A stretch of DNA of 64,000 bases from Rhizobium oryzicola (lineage in GTDB: Bacteria; Pseudomonadota; Alphaproteobacteria; Rhizobiales; Rhizobiaceae), in the NCBI RefSeq assembly GCF_030504645.1, contig NZ_JAUKWQ010000005.1, positions 62,001 to 126,000 on the forward strand. The letters are read 5' to 3'. This document shows, in pieces, positions 21,144 through 30,059 of this stretch. The translations under genes and the position numbers were made by a program. The notes below the pieces were generated by a model, which was not told the DNA's origin, did no database searches, and saw nothing but the letters and a program-made list of their open reading frames with translations. Numbering within the stretch: the stretch's first letter is position 1; every line of letters starts with the position of its first letter.

Positions 21144-21659
21144 ATGGCCGAGATCAAGGATCCGGAAAACACCATCGTCATGGAAACCACGAAGGGCAAG
21201 GTCGTGATCGCCCTGATGCCGGATCTCGCTCCCGGTCACGTGGCTCGCATCAAGGAATTGACGCGCGAAGGCGCCTATGACGGCGTTGTCTTCCACCGCG
21301 TCATCGCCGACTTCATGGCACAGACCGGCGACGTTCAGTACGGCAAGAAAGGTTCTGAGACCTTCAGCCCGGGTCGTGCCGGCATGGGCGGCTCTTCCAA
21401 GCCGGACCTGAAGGCTGAATTCTCCGCGGTTCCGCACGTGCGCGGCACCTGCTCCATGGCCCGTTCGCAGAACCCGAACTCGGCCAACTCGCAGTTCTTC
21501 ATCTGCTTCACGGATGCTCCGTGGCTGAACAAGCAGTACACGGTCTGGGGCCAGGTCATCGAAGGCATGGAAGTCATTGACCAGGTCAAGAAGGGCGAGC
21601 CTGTCGCTGACCCGGATTCGATCGTGTCCATGAAGGTTGCGGCCGATATCGCGGCCTGA
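21144..21659 (+). CDS. ppiB: cytoplasmic peptidyl-prolyl cis-trans isomerase B (cyclophilin)
   Basis: 171 residues without a signal peptide. The cyclophilin core shows VVFHRVIADFMAQTGDVQYG, MARSQNPNSANSQFFICFTD and YTVWGQVIEGMEVIDQVK. An AAGGAGAG ribosome site precedes the ATG. It is a close relative of the upstream ppiA, probably an old tandem duplication. A terminator-like hairpin follows before queA. Confidence 0.95.
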   Translation: MAEIKDPENTIVMETTKGKVVIALMPDLAPGHVARIKELTREGAYDGVVFHRVIADFMAQTGDVQYGKKGSETFSPGRAGMGGSSKPDLKAEFSAVPHVRGTCSMARSQNPNSANSQFFICFTDAPWLNKQYTVWGQVIEGMEVIDQVKKGEPVADPDSIVSMKVAADIAA

Positions 21660-21678
21660 TTGACGCCTGTGTGACATC

Positions 21679-21715
21679 AAAAGGCGCTTCGGCCTGGCCG
21701 GAGCGCTTTTCTTTA
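21679..21715 (+). terminator. intrinsic terminator after ppiB
   Basis: AAAAGGCGCTTCGGCC pairs with GGCCGGAGCGCTTTT (one bulge, one G-U pair), followed by CTTTA. It separates ppiB from queA. Confidence 0.65.
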
Positions 21716-21770
21716 TGGGCGGACCCGGTTATCTGACCGCCTCAACACTATCCGGTAATATGCTCCAAAG

Positions 21771-22859
21771 ATGCGCGTAGACCTTTTCGATTTCGACCTG
21801 CCCGAGGAAAACATTGCATTGCGGCCTGCCAGTCCGCGTGACAGCGCCCGGCTGCTCGTCGTCAAGCCGGAGGGCGAACATCAGCTTGAGGATCGCATCG
21901 TGCGCGATCTGCCCTCGCTGCTGCGCCCCGGCGATGCGCTTGTCTTCAACGACACCAAGGTCATTCCGGCGCAGCTGGAAGGCGTGCGTTCTCGCGAAGG
22001 TGCGCCGGATCTCCATGTTTCCGCGACGCTGCACATGCGCGCCGCCCCCGATTGCTGGAAGGCTTTCGCCAAGCCCGGCAAGCGCCTGAAGATCGGCGAT
22101 CGCATCCGCTTCGGCCATTCGGCGGAAACCTGTGCCATCGGCGCTTTGGATGCTGTGCTCGAGGACAAGGGCGAGGGCGGCGAGGTGACGCTGCGCTTTG
22201 ATCTCTCGGGCCCTGCGCTGGATGAGGCGATCATGGCGGTGGGCCATATTCCGTTGCCGCCCTACATCGCCGCAAAGCGGGCGGAGGACGCACAGGACAG
22301 CAAGGATTACCAGACCATCTATGCCCGTGAGGAAGGCGCTGTTGCTGCGCCCACAGCGGGCTTGCATTTCACGCCGGAGCTCTTTGCAGCCCTTGATGCT
22401 GCCGGTGTCGAGCGGCATTTCGTGACGCTGCATGTGGGGGCGGGAACCTTCCTGCCCGTGAAGGCGGATGATACGACAGAACACAAGATGCATTCCGAAA
22501 TCGGGTATGTATCTGCTTCGACGGCCGAGGCGCTGAACGCGGTTCGGGCGCGGGGAGGGCGGATCATCTCCGTTGGCACCACCTCGCTGCGCCTGCTGGA
22601 AAGCGCCGCCGCCGAAGACGGCACGATCCATGCCTGGACGGGTGCTACCGATATCTTCATCACCCCCGGCTATCGGTTCCGGGCGGTCGATGTTCTCATG
22701 ACCAATTTCCACCTGCCGCGCTCGACGCTGTTCATGCTCGTCTCTGCCTTTTCCGGCCTTGAGACCATGCGCGCGGCTTATGATCACGCCATTTCGACGG
22801 GCTATCGCTTCTACTCCTATGGCGATGGCAGCCTGCTGTTCCGGAAGACCACTCCATGA
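21771..22859 (+). CDS. queA: S-adenosylmethionine:tRNA ribosyltransferase-isomerase
   Basis: 362 residues. It transfers and rearranges the ribosyl group of SAM to make epoxyqueuosine in tRNA. Family signatures are [19 protein letters not shown] at the N-terminus, [45 protein letters not shown] and [15 protein letters not shown]. Its stop overlaps the tgt start by 4 bp (ATGA), so translation of the two queuosine enzymes is coupled. Confidence 0.97.
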   Translation: MRVDLFDFDLPEENIALRPASPRDSARLLVVKPEGEHQLEDRIVRDLPSLLRPGDALVFNDTKVIPAQLEGVRSREGAPDLHVSATLHMRAAPDCWKAFAKPGKRLKIGDRIRFGHSAETCAIGALDAVLEDKGEGGEVTLRFDLSGPALDEAIMAVGHIPLPPYIAAKRAEDAQDSKDYQTIYAREEGAVAAPTAGLHFTPELFAALDAAGVERHFVTLHVGAGTFLPVKADDTTEHKMHSEIGYVSASTAEALNAVRARGGRIISVGTTSLRLLESAAAEDGTIHAWTGATDIFITPGYRFRAVDVLMTNFHLPRSTLFMLVSAFSGLETMRAAYDHAISTGYRFYSYGDGSLLFRKTTP

Positions 22860-23977
22860 GCGAACGTTTTACCTTCAACCTCAAGGCCACCGACGGCAAG
22901 GCGCGTCTCGGCGAGATCACCATGCCGCGCGGCACGATCCGCACGCCCGCCTTCATGCCGGTCGGCACGGTCGGCACCGTCAAGGCCATGTATCTGGATC
23001 AGGTGCGCGATACGGGTGCCGATATCATTCTCGGCAATACCTATCACCTTATGCTGCGTCCGGGCGCTGAGCGTGTGGCGCGTCTCGGCGGTCTGCACGA
23101 ACTGATCCGCTGGCCAGAACCCATCCTCACCGATAGCGGCGGCTTCCAGGTCATGTCTCTGTCTGGCCTGCGCAAGCTCGATGAGAAGGGCGTGACCTTC
23201 AAGAGCCATGTGGACGGCAGCACGCATCACATGTCGCCGGAGCGCTCGATCGAGATCCAGGGCCTGCTCGACAGCGACATCCAGATGCAGCTCGATGAAT
23301 GCGTGGCACTCCCGGCCGAGCCGAAGGAGATTGAGCGCGCCATGGAATTGTCGCTGCGCTGGGCGGAACGCTGCCGCGTTGCCTTCGGCGATCAGCCGGG
23401 CAAGGCCATGTTCGGCATCGTGCAGGGCGGCGATCAGCCTAATCTGCGCATCCGTTCAGCCGAAGGGCTGAAGCAGCTGGACTTGAAGGGTTACGCGGTC
23501 GGTGGTCTGGCTGTCGGTGAGCCTCAGGAGGTGATGCTGGATATGCTCAACATTACGCTGCCGGTCCTGCCGACCGAAAAGCCGCGCTACCTGATGGGCG
23601 TCGGCACACCGGATGACATCATCAAGTCCGTCGCCCGCGGCATCGACATGTTCGATTGCGTGATGCCGACGCGCTCAGGCCGTCACGGCCTGGCCTTTAC
23701 CCGCAAGGGCAAGGTCAACATCCGCAATGCCAAGCATGCAGAAGACAAGCGCCCGCTGGATGAGCAGTCCAGCTGCCCGGCCGCGCGCGACTATTCACGT
23801 GCATATCTGCATCACCTCGTGCGCTCCAACGAGGCGCTTGGCGGCATGCTGCTCTCCTGGAACAACCTGTCCTACTATCAGGATCTGATGAAGGGCATCC
23901 GTCAGTCAATCGCAGAAGGCCGCTTTGAAGACTTCATGGCCGAGACGCAAGAAGCATGGACGCGCGGCGACGACTGA
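22856..23977 (+). CDS. tgt: queuine tRNA-ribosyltransferase (tRNA-guanine transglycosylase)
   Basis: 373 residues. It exchanges G34 of GUN-anticodon tRNAs for preQ1. Signatures are [20 protein letters not shown], the catalytic aspartate in [13 protein letters not shown], the second aspartate in [14 protein letters not shown], and the zinc cluster [20 protein letters not shown]. The start overlaps queA by 4 bp. It ends the coaD-tgt cluster and is convergent with the DUF4864 gene 7 bp away. Confidence 0.98.
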   Translation: MSERFTFNLKATDGKARLGEITMPRGTIRTPAFMPVGTVGTVKAMYLDQVRDTGADIILGNTYHLMLRPGAERVARLGGLHELIRWPEPILTDSGGFQVMSLSGLRKLDEKGVTFKSHVDGSTHHMSPERSIEIQGLLDSDIQMQLDECVALPAEPKEIERAMELSLRWAERCRVAFGDQPGKAMFGIVQGGDQPNLRIRSAEGLKQLDLKGYAVGGLAVGEPQEVMLDMLNITLPVLPTEKPRYLMGVGTPDDIIKSVARGIDMFDCVMPTRSGRHGLAFTRKGKVNIRNAKHAEDKRPLDEQSSCPAARDYSRAYLHHLVRSNEALGGMLLSWNNLSYYQDLMKGIRQSIAEGRFEDFMAETQEAWTRGDD

Positions 23978-23983
23978 TTTGCC

Positions 23984-24409
23984 TCATATGCCGGTGCTGG
24001 TGCTTTTGGACAGCATCCGCACGCCATTGATCTTGTAGCTGCCGTCCTGTTGGTGCTTCAGCTCGTAGACGGCCGTCCAGTCCTTGCCGTCACGGGCGCT
24101 GATCGTCACTTCCTGCAGCACGGTTTCGCCGTCCGTCAGAAGTTTGGAGCGCCCGAAGGCGTATCTGGATGAGGTGGAAAGCGGGCCGTAATATTTCCGC
24201 ACCATATCGACAAAGCGGTTCTCATCCGGGAATTTTGCGCGGATGTCGGGTGAGGCGAGGGCATAGGCCTTTGTGGCATCTCTTGCCACCAAGGCCGACA
24301 ATTGGTCCGAAATGACCTGTTGCGCCTCAGACAGTGGGTCGCCAGCGCGCGCTGAGGCGTGGGCGAGAAGAACAGAACAGAAGGCAATGCAGGCAATACG
24401 CTTCAGCAT
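23984..24409 (-). CDS. DUF4864 exported protein
   Basis: 141 residues with a signal peptide (MLKRIACIAFCSVLLAHASA, cut near ARA-GD). The mature part has the DUF4864 pattern: QQVISDQLSALVARDATKAYALASPDIRAKFP, FVDMVRKYYGPL, and a C-terminal DWTAVYELKHQQDGSYKING that resembles SnoaL/NTF2-like folds. Function unknown. The protein is probably periplasmic. Confidence 0.8.
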   Translation of the reverse strand: MLKRIACIAFCSVLLAHASARAGDPLSEAQQVISDQLSALVARDATKAYALASPDIRAKFPDENRFVDMVRKYYGPLSTSSRYAFGRSKLLTDGETVLQEVTISARDGKDWTAVYELKHQQDGSYKINGVRMLSKSTSTGI

Positions 24410-24590
24410 GGTCTCTTCCTCGATTTTCTCGCCAGTCTAGCAAGAAGCGGGCCGCTTCGCGAGGGGCCCGTTCTCCCACTTCTCTTCGATGAGATGTCGC
24501 AAAACGTGATGGAGAAGCGTCTTCCTTCGCTTGCTCTCATGCCCGTTGAATGCGACGAATGCGCATCCCCGATTCCCCCGGATATTCCCG

Positions 24591-25805
24591 ATGCCTGTCT
24601 TTGCGCCCCCCGCGCTGCTTTTCTTTTGCAATGCGATCCTTGTCATCTCACTCTTTACCCGCATGCCAACCATTCAGGAGGGACTGGGAGTGGACAAGGC
24701 GATGCTGGGTCTTGGCATCCTCGGCTCGCCGCTTGGCACCATCATTGCTTTGCCGATCGCGGGTCGCATCGCCGACCGACTGACGCCGCGCTTCGCTGCG
24801 CCGCTCATGCTCTCGATCGCCGCATGCTTTCCGCCGCTTCTGTCCATACTGCCTTATGCAGGCTTCTTTATCTGCTTTGTCCTGTTCGGCTTTTTCCGCG
24901 CCATTCATGATGTCGCAGCCAATATGATCTCTACCGGCATCGAGCGGCAAACCGGCTTGAAGATCCTTGCCCGCAGCCATGGCTTCTGGTCGATCGGGCT
25001 TCTCGTCGGTTCGCTGGTATCGGGCTTTCTGGCCGAGCGAGGTGTCTCGCCCTTCGTGCATCAGACCGGCGCAATGGCGGCGGTCATCGGGATTTGTGTG
25101 TTGGTCTGGCGCCTTCTGCCGGCGGATGTGGGCATTGTGCAGGAGACGCAGCGACGCTCTGTCTTCGTACTGCCGGACCGGATCATCCTCCTGATCTGCA
25201 TCATGATCTTCGGCGTCTGCGTCTGCGAGGGAGCGATCTATGACTGGGGTATCTTCTATCTTCGCGAGGTCATCCGCGTTGATGCGCAGACGGCAGGCAT
25301 CCTCTTCGCGGTCTTTACGATTGGCATGGGTCTTACGCGCATGGTTGGCGACAAGTTGCGCGGCATGACCGGCCCCTCAACATTGGTACGCGGTTCCGCA
25401 ATATCCGTCGCCGTCGGAATTCTGGTGCTTCTGATTGCGCATGAACCGATTGCGGCAGGCCTTGCCTTCTTCCTGATCGGCTGCGGTGTCGCGCTTGGCT
25501 TCCCGCTTGCCGTGGCGACCACGGTCGAGCGTGGCCGTGGAAATGTGTCCGATAATCTCGCAGCACTTGCCATGACGCTTCTGATCGCCAATTTCGGCGT
25601 CCCTCCGGCGCTCGGTTTCATTGCCGAGCATTCCAGCCTGAAGATGAGTTTCGCGGTGCTGTTGCCCTTCGTCGCCTTAAGCTTCATCATGGCGCCGGTT
25701 GCCAAGGGACAGTTGCCGTTGTTCCTGCGGCGGGCGGTGAGTCGATCGCATGGGGATAATGCGGGTGCAGCCCCCAATTCGCCACAAGGCGGCGTAAGGG
25801 AATAA
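24591..25805 (+). CDS. MFS transporter
   Basis: 404 residues from ATG 24591, with twelve predicted membrane helices. The major-facilitator loop 2-3 motif appears as GRIADRLTPRF, and a partial repeat of it occurs as VGDKLRGMTGPS in the second half. The pattern resembles the YbjJ/sugar-efflux type of MFS protein, but no substrate can be assigned. The frame is open to 24531, but the extra 20 residues are Pro/Cys-rich and probably untranslated. No strong ribosome site is visible at either start. It lies 35 bp upstream of the J-domain gene. Confidence 0.85.
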   Translation: MPVFAPPALLFFCNAILVISLFTRMPTIQEGLGVDKAMLGLGILGSPLGTIIALPIAGRIADRLTPRFAAPLMLSIAACFPPLLSILPYAGFFICFVLFGFFRAIHDVAANMISTGIERQTGLKILARSHGFWSIGLLVGSLVSGFLAERGVSPFVHQTGAMAAVIGICVLVWRLLPADVGIVQETQRRSVFVLPDRIILLICIMIFGVCVCEGAIYDWGIFYLREVIRVDAQTAGILFAVFTIGMGLTRMVGDKLRGMTGPSTLVRGSAISVAVGILVLLIAHEPIAAGLAFFLIGCGVALGFPLAVATTVERGRGNVSDNLAALAMTLLIANFGVPPALGFIAEHSSLKMSFAVLLPFVALSFIMAPVAKGQLPLFLRRAVSRSHGDNAGAAPNSPQGGVRE

Positions 25806-25840
25806 TTTCCGCACGTTTGAGAAGAGCAGAAGGGGTGACC

Positions 25841-26449
25841 TTGGAGACGTCAAAGCCAAGCACAACCGTAATCGATCCCTATAAAACCCTCGGTGTCTCG
25901 CGTGATGCCGATGGGGCAACGATCAAGTCTGCCTATCGCAAACATGCCAAGTCTGCCCATCCGGATGCAGGGGGCGATGTCGACGCCTTTTCGCGCCTGA
26001 CTGCGTCTTATGAGCTGCTGCTCGATCCGGTTCGTCGCAAAATCTATGACGACACAGGCTACGATCCGCAGCTGACCGACGCGAAGGACCTGGAAGGTCT
26101 GTTGATGCTCGACACGCTGGTCAACGAGATCATTCTGGACGAGCGGCAACCGGGAAGTTTCGATCCCGTCGCCGCCATGCGCCGGCGCCTGACCGACAAG
26201 ATCGTCAACACCCGCTTTCACATCCTTGAACTGGAGCGCCATCGCGGGCGTATCCGCAATCACATGGACCGGATAGGGCGCCGCCCTGAAAGCGATGTGC
26301 TGGGGCGGATGTTGAACGCGCGCTGCGACGCCATCGCCGATGCTATCGGCAAGGCAGAAGCCGAGATCAAGGTGATCGAGCAGGCCTATTCTATGCTCGA
26401 AGGATATTCCTACGAACTGGAGGCGGAAACGCCGAAGGCCGCGGAATAA
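25841..26449 (+). CDS. J-domain (DnaJ-like) protein
   Basis: About 202 residues if translation starts at TTG 25841, favoured because AAGGGG lies 6 nt upstream; TTG 25817 and GTG 25835 are alternatives. A J domain fills residues about 12-75 (DPYKTLGVSRDADGATIKSA, and the HPD motif in SAHPDAGGD), so it should stimulate a DnaK-type ATPase. No zinc-finger or client-binding domain follows. The C-terminal 120 residues are helical, charged and without a known family. A hairpin at 26508-26536 may end the transcript. Confidence 0.85.
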   Translation: METSKPSTTVIDPYKTLGVSRDADGATIKSAYRKHAKSAHPDAGGDVDAFSRLTASYELLLDPVRRKIYDDTGYDPQLTDAKDLEGLLMLDTLVNEIILDERQPGSFDPVAAMRRRLTDKIVNTRFHILELERHRGRIRNHMDRIGRRPESDVLGRMLNARCDAIADAIGKAEAEIKVIEQAYSMLEGYSYELEAETPKAAE

Positions 26450-26835
26450 AGTTGAGTGGGCGATCCCGGACCGGACAGGTGGGGAGCTCGCCTGCCGTTT
26501 CGTTGGCCATGGGCAGAAAGCGGAAAAATGCCCATGTTCTCCATCTCTGTCGCGTCCGCTTGACACGGTCCGGGTTCGACTTCCTAACCGTGAGCTGGAA
26601 ATCCTGTTCCCTTCCCAAGGACGCTTCAATGTGTTTATGGACATACGGTCGCTGCTCACAGCTGCGGCAAGCTGAAGCAGGCTCAGCTTCATTCAGGTAG
26701 ATGTCAGGATCTAGCTGCATCAGCCTGTTTGTACTAGTGCTGCGATTCTGTCTCGTTTAGAGCATCGGCACGAAGCGGACTTGATAAATTGCCGGCGGCC
26801 AGCGGAGCCCGCTGGATAGACAGGCGTTAAAGCAA
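26450..26835. other. 386-bp intergenic region between the J-domain gene and eptA
   Basis: No convincing ORF. It holds a perfect 8-bp hairpin CATGGGCA / TGCCCATG (26508-26515 and 26529-26536), which may be the terminator of the upstream gene, and a smaller dyad AAGCTGA / TCAGCTT (26669-26675 and 26683-26689). The base composition is like the surrounding coding DNA, which would fit a decayed gene or a structured RNA; neither can be shown. Confidence 0.4.
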
Positions 26836-28464
26836 TTGAACATCTTTGAAAGGCTTGGACTGCGGCAACCGGTGCTCGGCAGCATCACTGTTTGTATTGT
26901 TGTTGCACTCTATCTTCTCGCCGCCTTGAACGGCACCTTCTGGTCAAAGGGCATCGCATATTTGGGGCAGGACAAGCCGGCACTGGCGATGCTCGCCATA
27001 GCCCTTGCCGCCGGCTTTATCGCGCTCTGCGTGACCTTCTCCGTCCGCTACCTGACGAAACCATTCCTGCTGTTCCTGCTCCTGACGGCGGGCAGCGCTT
27101 CGTGGTTCATGGATAGCTATGGGGTCATTATCGATCCTGAAATGGTTCGTAATGCGGTCGAAACCACCTCATCGGAAGCCGGACATTTCGTCGACATCGA
27201 GCTTGTCGCGCATGTGCTTCTGTTCGCGATCGTGCCATCGCTTCTGCTGCTTGTGGTGCGGATCGAGCATCGGCCTTTCTGGAGCAAGCTGTGGCACAAT
27301 CTGGCCGTGATCGTGCCTTGCGTGCTGATTCTCCTGGGCATCGGTCTCGCCAATGCACGGGTCTACTCTTCACTCATCCGCGAGCATCGGGATTGGTTTG
27401 CCACATTGAACCCGATTGTTCCGATCGGCAGCGCAATTCGCTACGCTATTGGTTCACAGGCGGAGCGCAACATTGTTGCGGCTCCACTGGGCACCGATGC
27501 AAAAGTTTCCGGCACGCCGCTGCCGCAGCGCAAGCCGCGCGTGCGCATTGTCGTGGTGGGCGAAACGGCACGTGCCGAGAATTTTCAGCTGGGAGGCTAT
27601 GCCCGGGAGACGAATCCGGAGCTCAGCAAGCGCGATGTCCGCTATTTCAGCAATACATCCAGCTGCGGCACTGCAACGGCCGTCTCCGTACCATGCATGT
27701 TCTCGGTCTACACACGCCAGCAGTACACCCATCGCAAAGGCCTCTCCACGCAGAATGTTCTCGACGTGCTGACCAATGCCGGCGTCAAGGTGGAATGGTG
27801 GGATAACAATACCGGCAGCAAAGCTGTCGCTGACCGTGTGCCTTACAAGGAGCTGTTTCGTAGCGAAGACCCGCGCTTTTGTGCAGAGGGCGAGTGCACC
27901 GACGACATTCTTCTGGATGGCCTGGATCACTGGTTGGACAATGTCAAAGGCGATAGCGTCCTGGTACTTCATCAGCTGGGAAGTCACGGTCCAGCCTATT
28001 CGAAGCGTTACCCCGAACGCTTCCGTCGCTTCACGCCCGACTGCAGATCCGTGGACTTCGCCAAGTGCAGCCATGATGAAATCATGAATGCCTATGACAA
28101 CTCGCTGCTCTATACGGACTATATCCTTGCAACCGTCATAGACCGCTTGCGCGAACGTGAGGCCGTGATGGATACTGCCATGATCTACATGTCGGACCAT
28201 GGCGAATCCTTGGGAGAACTGGGCTTGTTTCTTCACGGAGCACCTTACCTGATTGCGCCTTCGCAGCAGACGCATATCCCTTTCGTGCTTTGGCTCGGCG
28301 ACAGCGCTCGCGATGAAATCGACTTATCCTGCCTGAAGACAAAGCAGGATGCAGCGCAATCGCACGACAATCTTTTCCACACCGTCCTTGGCATGATGCA
28401 TGTCGAAACCAAGGTGCGCGACCAGAGCCTCGATCTCTACACTGCCTGCCTCAAGGGTCGATGA
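26836..28464 (+). CDS. eptA: lipid A phosphoethanolamine transferase (EptA-like)
   Basis: 542 residues. The N-terminal membrane domain of five helices (about residues 14-175) is followed by a periplasmic alkaline-phosphatase-like domain. Catalytic landmarks are VVVGETARAENFQLGGYAR (metal-site Glu), the nucleophile threonine in SSCGTATAVSVPCMFS (about 275-290) and YMSDHGESLGELGLFLHGAPY. The family moves phosphoethanolamine from PE to lipid A, lowering negative charge and polymyxin binding. The likely start is TTG 26836 (MNIFERLGLRQP). It overlaps the dgkA region, and both lie beside a PepSY protein and a two-component system. Confidence 0.92.
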   Translation: MNIFERLGLRQPVLGSITVCIVVALYLLAALNGTFWSKGIAYLGQDKPALAMLAIALAAGFIALCVTFSVRYLTKPFLLFLLLTAGSASWFMDSYGVIIDPEMVRNAVETTSSEAGHFVDIELVAHVLLFAIVPSLLLLVVRIEHRPFWSKLWHNLAVIVPCVLILLGIGLANARVYSSLIREHRDWFATLNPIVPIGSAIRYAIGSQAERNIVAAPLGTDAKVSGTPLPQRKPRVRIVVVGETARAENFQLGGYARETNPELSKRDVRYFSNTSSCGTATAVSVPCMFSVYTRQQYTHRKGLSTQNVLDVLTNAGVKVEWWDNNTGSKAVADRVPYKELFRSEDPRFCAEGECTDDILLDGLDHWLDNVKGDSVLVLHQLGSHGPAYSKRYPERFRRFTPDCRSVDFAKCSHDEIMNAYDNSLLYTDYILATVIDRLREREAVMDTAMIYMSDHGESLGELGLFLHGAPYLIAPSQQTHIPFVLWLGDSARDEIDLSCLKTKQDAAQSHDNLFHTVLGMMHVETKVRDQSLDLYTACLKGR

Positions 28465-28466
28465 TC

Positions 28467-28859
28467 ATGAGTGGCAACGAGCACGATCTCCGCAAGGTCA
28501 CCGGTCCCCGGCATCTGTTGGCCGCTTTGGGATTTTCATTAGGCGGGTTTATGAGGCTGGTCAGGGAAACGGCGTTTCGTCATGAACTGGCTGCAATGGC
28601 GGTCTCCCTCGCGCTCTTTGCGACAGTTCACGCAAGCCTTGGCGAGTTTGTTGCTCTGGTGATCGTCTTCCTGATGCTGTGCGCGGTCGAAGCGCTCAAC
28701 ACCGCCATTGAAGAGATCATAGACCGCATTTCGCCGGAGTTATCCAGCACCGGCCGCCATGCGAAGGATCTTGGTTCCTTCGCCGTCCTCTGCCTGCTCG
28801 GTGCCTGGGGATGCCTCGTTCTCTACGTGCTCTTTTCGCACCTCATCCTGCACAGCTGA
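28467..28859 (+). CDS. dgkA: diacylglycerol kinase
   Basis: 130 residues with three membrane helices. The DgkA signature EALNTAIEEIIDRISPE and the region HAKDLGSFAV are intact. It phosphorylates diacylglycerol to phosphatidate in the inner membrane. ATG 28467 is chosen because AAGGG is 9 nt upstream; ATG 28461, which overlaps the eptA stop, is also possible. EptA leaves diacylglycerol when it uses PE as donor, so the pairing makes metabolic sense: DgkA recycles the by-product. Confidence 0.93.
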   Translation: MSGNEHDLRKVTGPRHLLAALGFSLGGFMRLVRETAFRHELAAMAVSLALFATVHASLGEFVALVIVFLMLCAVEALNTAIEEIIDRISPELSSTGRHAKDLGSFAVLCLLGAWGCLVLYVLFSHLILHS

Positions 28860-28876
28860 TCGGAATCCATTCCTCG

Positions 28877-29143
28877 TTACTGCGGCACGCGCACCTCGAC
28901 GGTCTCGAGGCTCTTCGGGTTGAAAGATGCCTCGACCGTTTGACCGTTAGGGTTGACGGCGAAGGCTTCATAGCAGCCATCCTCAGCATGGATGGTTCTG
29001 ACCTTCCAGCCCTCGCCCTCCAGCTTCATGCGCAACGTCGTCCGGGGCTGCCAATCTGCCACCGGCACATGGCATTTCTCCGAGGCAAACGCATGGTTTG
29101 CAATGACTATAAGGACGACAGAAAGCGAGATGAAAATGCGCAA
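28877..29143 (-). CDS. small periplasmic PepSY domain protein
   Basis: 88 residues if translation starts at TTG 29143. That start has AAGGGAG 8 nt upstream and opens a clean signal peptide (RIFISLSVVLIVIANHAFA-SEK). The PepSY_2-like domain follows: LRMKLEGEGWKVRTIHAEDG, CYEAFAVNPNGQTVEASFNP. Two cysteines in the mature part may form a disulfide. ATG codons further upstream in frame give a long basic lead with no secretion signal. It is divergent from the response-regulator gene and convergent with dgkA. PepSY proteins often sit beside envelope two-component systems; a modulatory role is inference. Confidence 0.78.
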   Translation of the reverse strand: MRIFISLSVVLIVIANHAFASEKCHVPVADWQPRTTLRMKLEGEGWKVRTIHAEDGCYEAFAVNPNGQTVEASFNPKSLETVEVRVPQ

Positions 29144-29296
29144 CCTCGTTCTCCCTTCGTTGCGTTTCACGGTAAAATGGCGCCCTGACCTGACACGCAC
29201 CTGAAAAGCTCCATGAAAATCGGCAGTTGCCCTTAAGCGCATTGTCAGCTTCATTGTTTCATCAGGGGTGGAGACCAGAAGCAGAGGAGCAATGGT

Positions 29297-29971
29297 GTGA
29301 GAGTATTGCTCGTCGAGGATGACGCAATTCTGGGAGACGCGGTCAAGGCGCATGTGGCGAGCCTGGGCCATGCGGTGGACTGGGTGACGACGCTGGAAGA
29401 TGCATCTGTGTCGTTGCGGGCGGTCACCTATTCGCTGATGCTTCTGGATTTACGCTTGCCCGACGGCAGTGGCCTGACCCTGCTGCGAGACATGCGCGGT
29501 CGAGAGGATGCCACGCCCGTCATCATCCTGACGGCGCACGACCAGATCTCCGACCGTATCGAAGGCCTGAACTGCGGTGCAGACGACTACCTTGTCAAAC
29601 CCTTCAACCTCGGTGAGTTGACGGCGCGCATGGGCGCAGTAGCGCGGCGCTACGCCCGGATTCCCTCCACCTTTCTCTGTTTGGGTGAGCTGAAGGTACA
29701 GCCCACGGAACGACGCATTCTGAGAAAAGGTGAGGACATTGCCCTTTCCGGACGTGAATGGGCGGTGCTGGATACGCTTCTTGCACGTCGAACGGCCATC
29801 GTCTCGAAAAGCCAGATCGAGGAAGCGCTCTATGCGTTCGGGGCGGAAATCGAGAGCAACACCGTCGAGGTCTATGTGAGCCGCCTTCGCAAGAAGCTCG
29901 GGCGCGAGGTGATCGAAACTTTGCGGGGTGTCGGATATCGGATCAAGGTGGATGACGTGAAGGCGGACTAG
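29297..29971 (+). CDS. OmpR-family response regulator (QseB/PmrA-like)
   Basis: 224 residues, GTG start at 29297 with AGAGGAG upstream; the nearby ATG 29292 hits a stop at once. The receiver domain has acidic residues ED in LLVEDD, phospho-acceptor Asp51 (MLLDLRLPDG) and Lys in YLVKPFN. The C-terminal winged helix shows ALSGREWAVLDTLL and VEVYVSRLRKKLG. It pairs with the kinase 88 bp downstream. Neighbouring eptA-dgkA suggests a PmrA-type regulator of lipid A modification, by context only. Confidence 0.93.
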   Translation: MRVLLVEDDAILGDAVKAHVASLGHAVDWVTTLEDASVSLRAVTYSLMLLDLRLPDGSGLTLLRDMRGREDATPVIILTAHDQISDRIEGLNCGADDYLVKPFNLGELTARMGAVARRYARIPSTFLCLGELKVQPTERRILRKGEDIALSGREWAVLDTLLARRTAIVSKSQIEEALYAFGAEIESNTVEVYVSRLRKKLGREVIETLRGVGYRIKVDDVKAD

Positions 29972-30059
29972 CACCGCTTCCGTCACGGGCGACCACGGAG
30001 TATGACTCGGATTGCATGGGCCAGTCGGTCCACTGCAAGTGTCATTGATAGGTCCATGC

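Noticed and set aside
26820..26850. TTGAA repeats at the eptA start resembling the small-protein operators
   Set aside because: Spacing is 10 bp and the repeats fall inside the coding start; no dyad partner.
29200..29296. Possible PmrA-type direct repeats upstream of the response regulator
   Set aside because: TTAA- and CATTGT-like repeats have spacings of 8 or 12 bp, not the 11 bp expected; no clear box.
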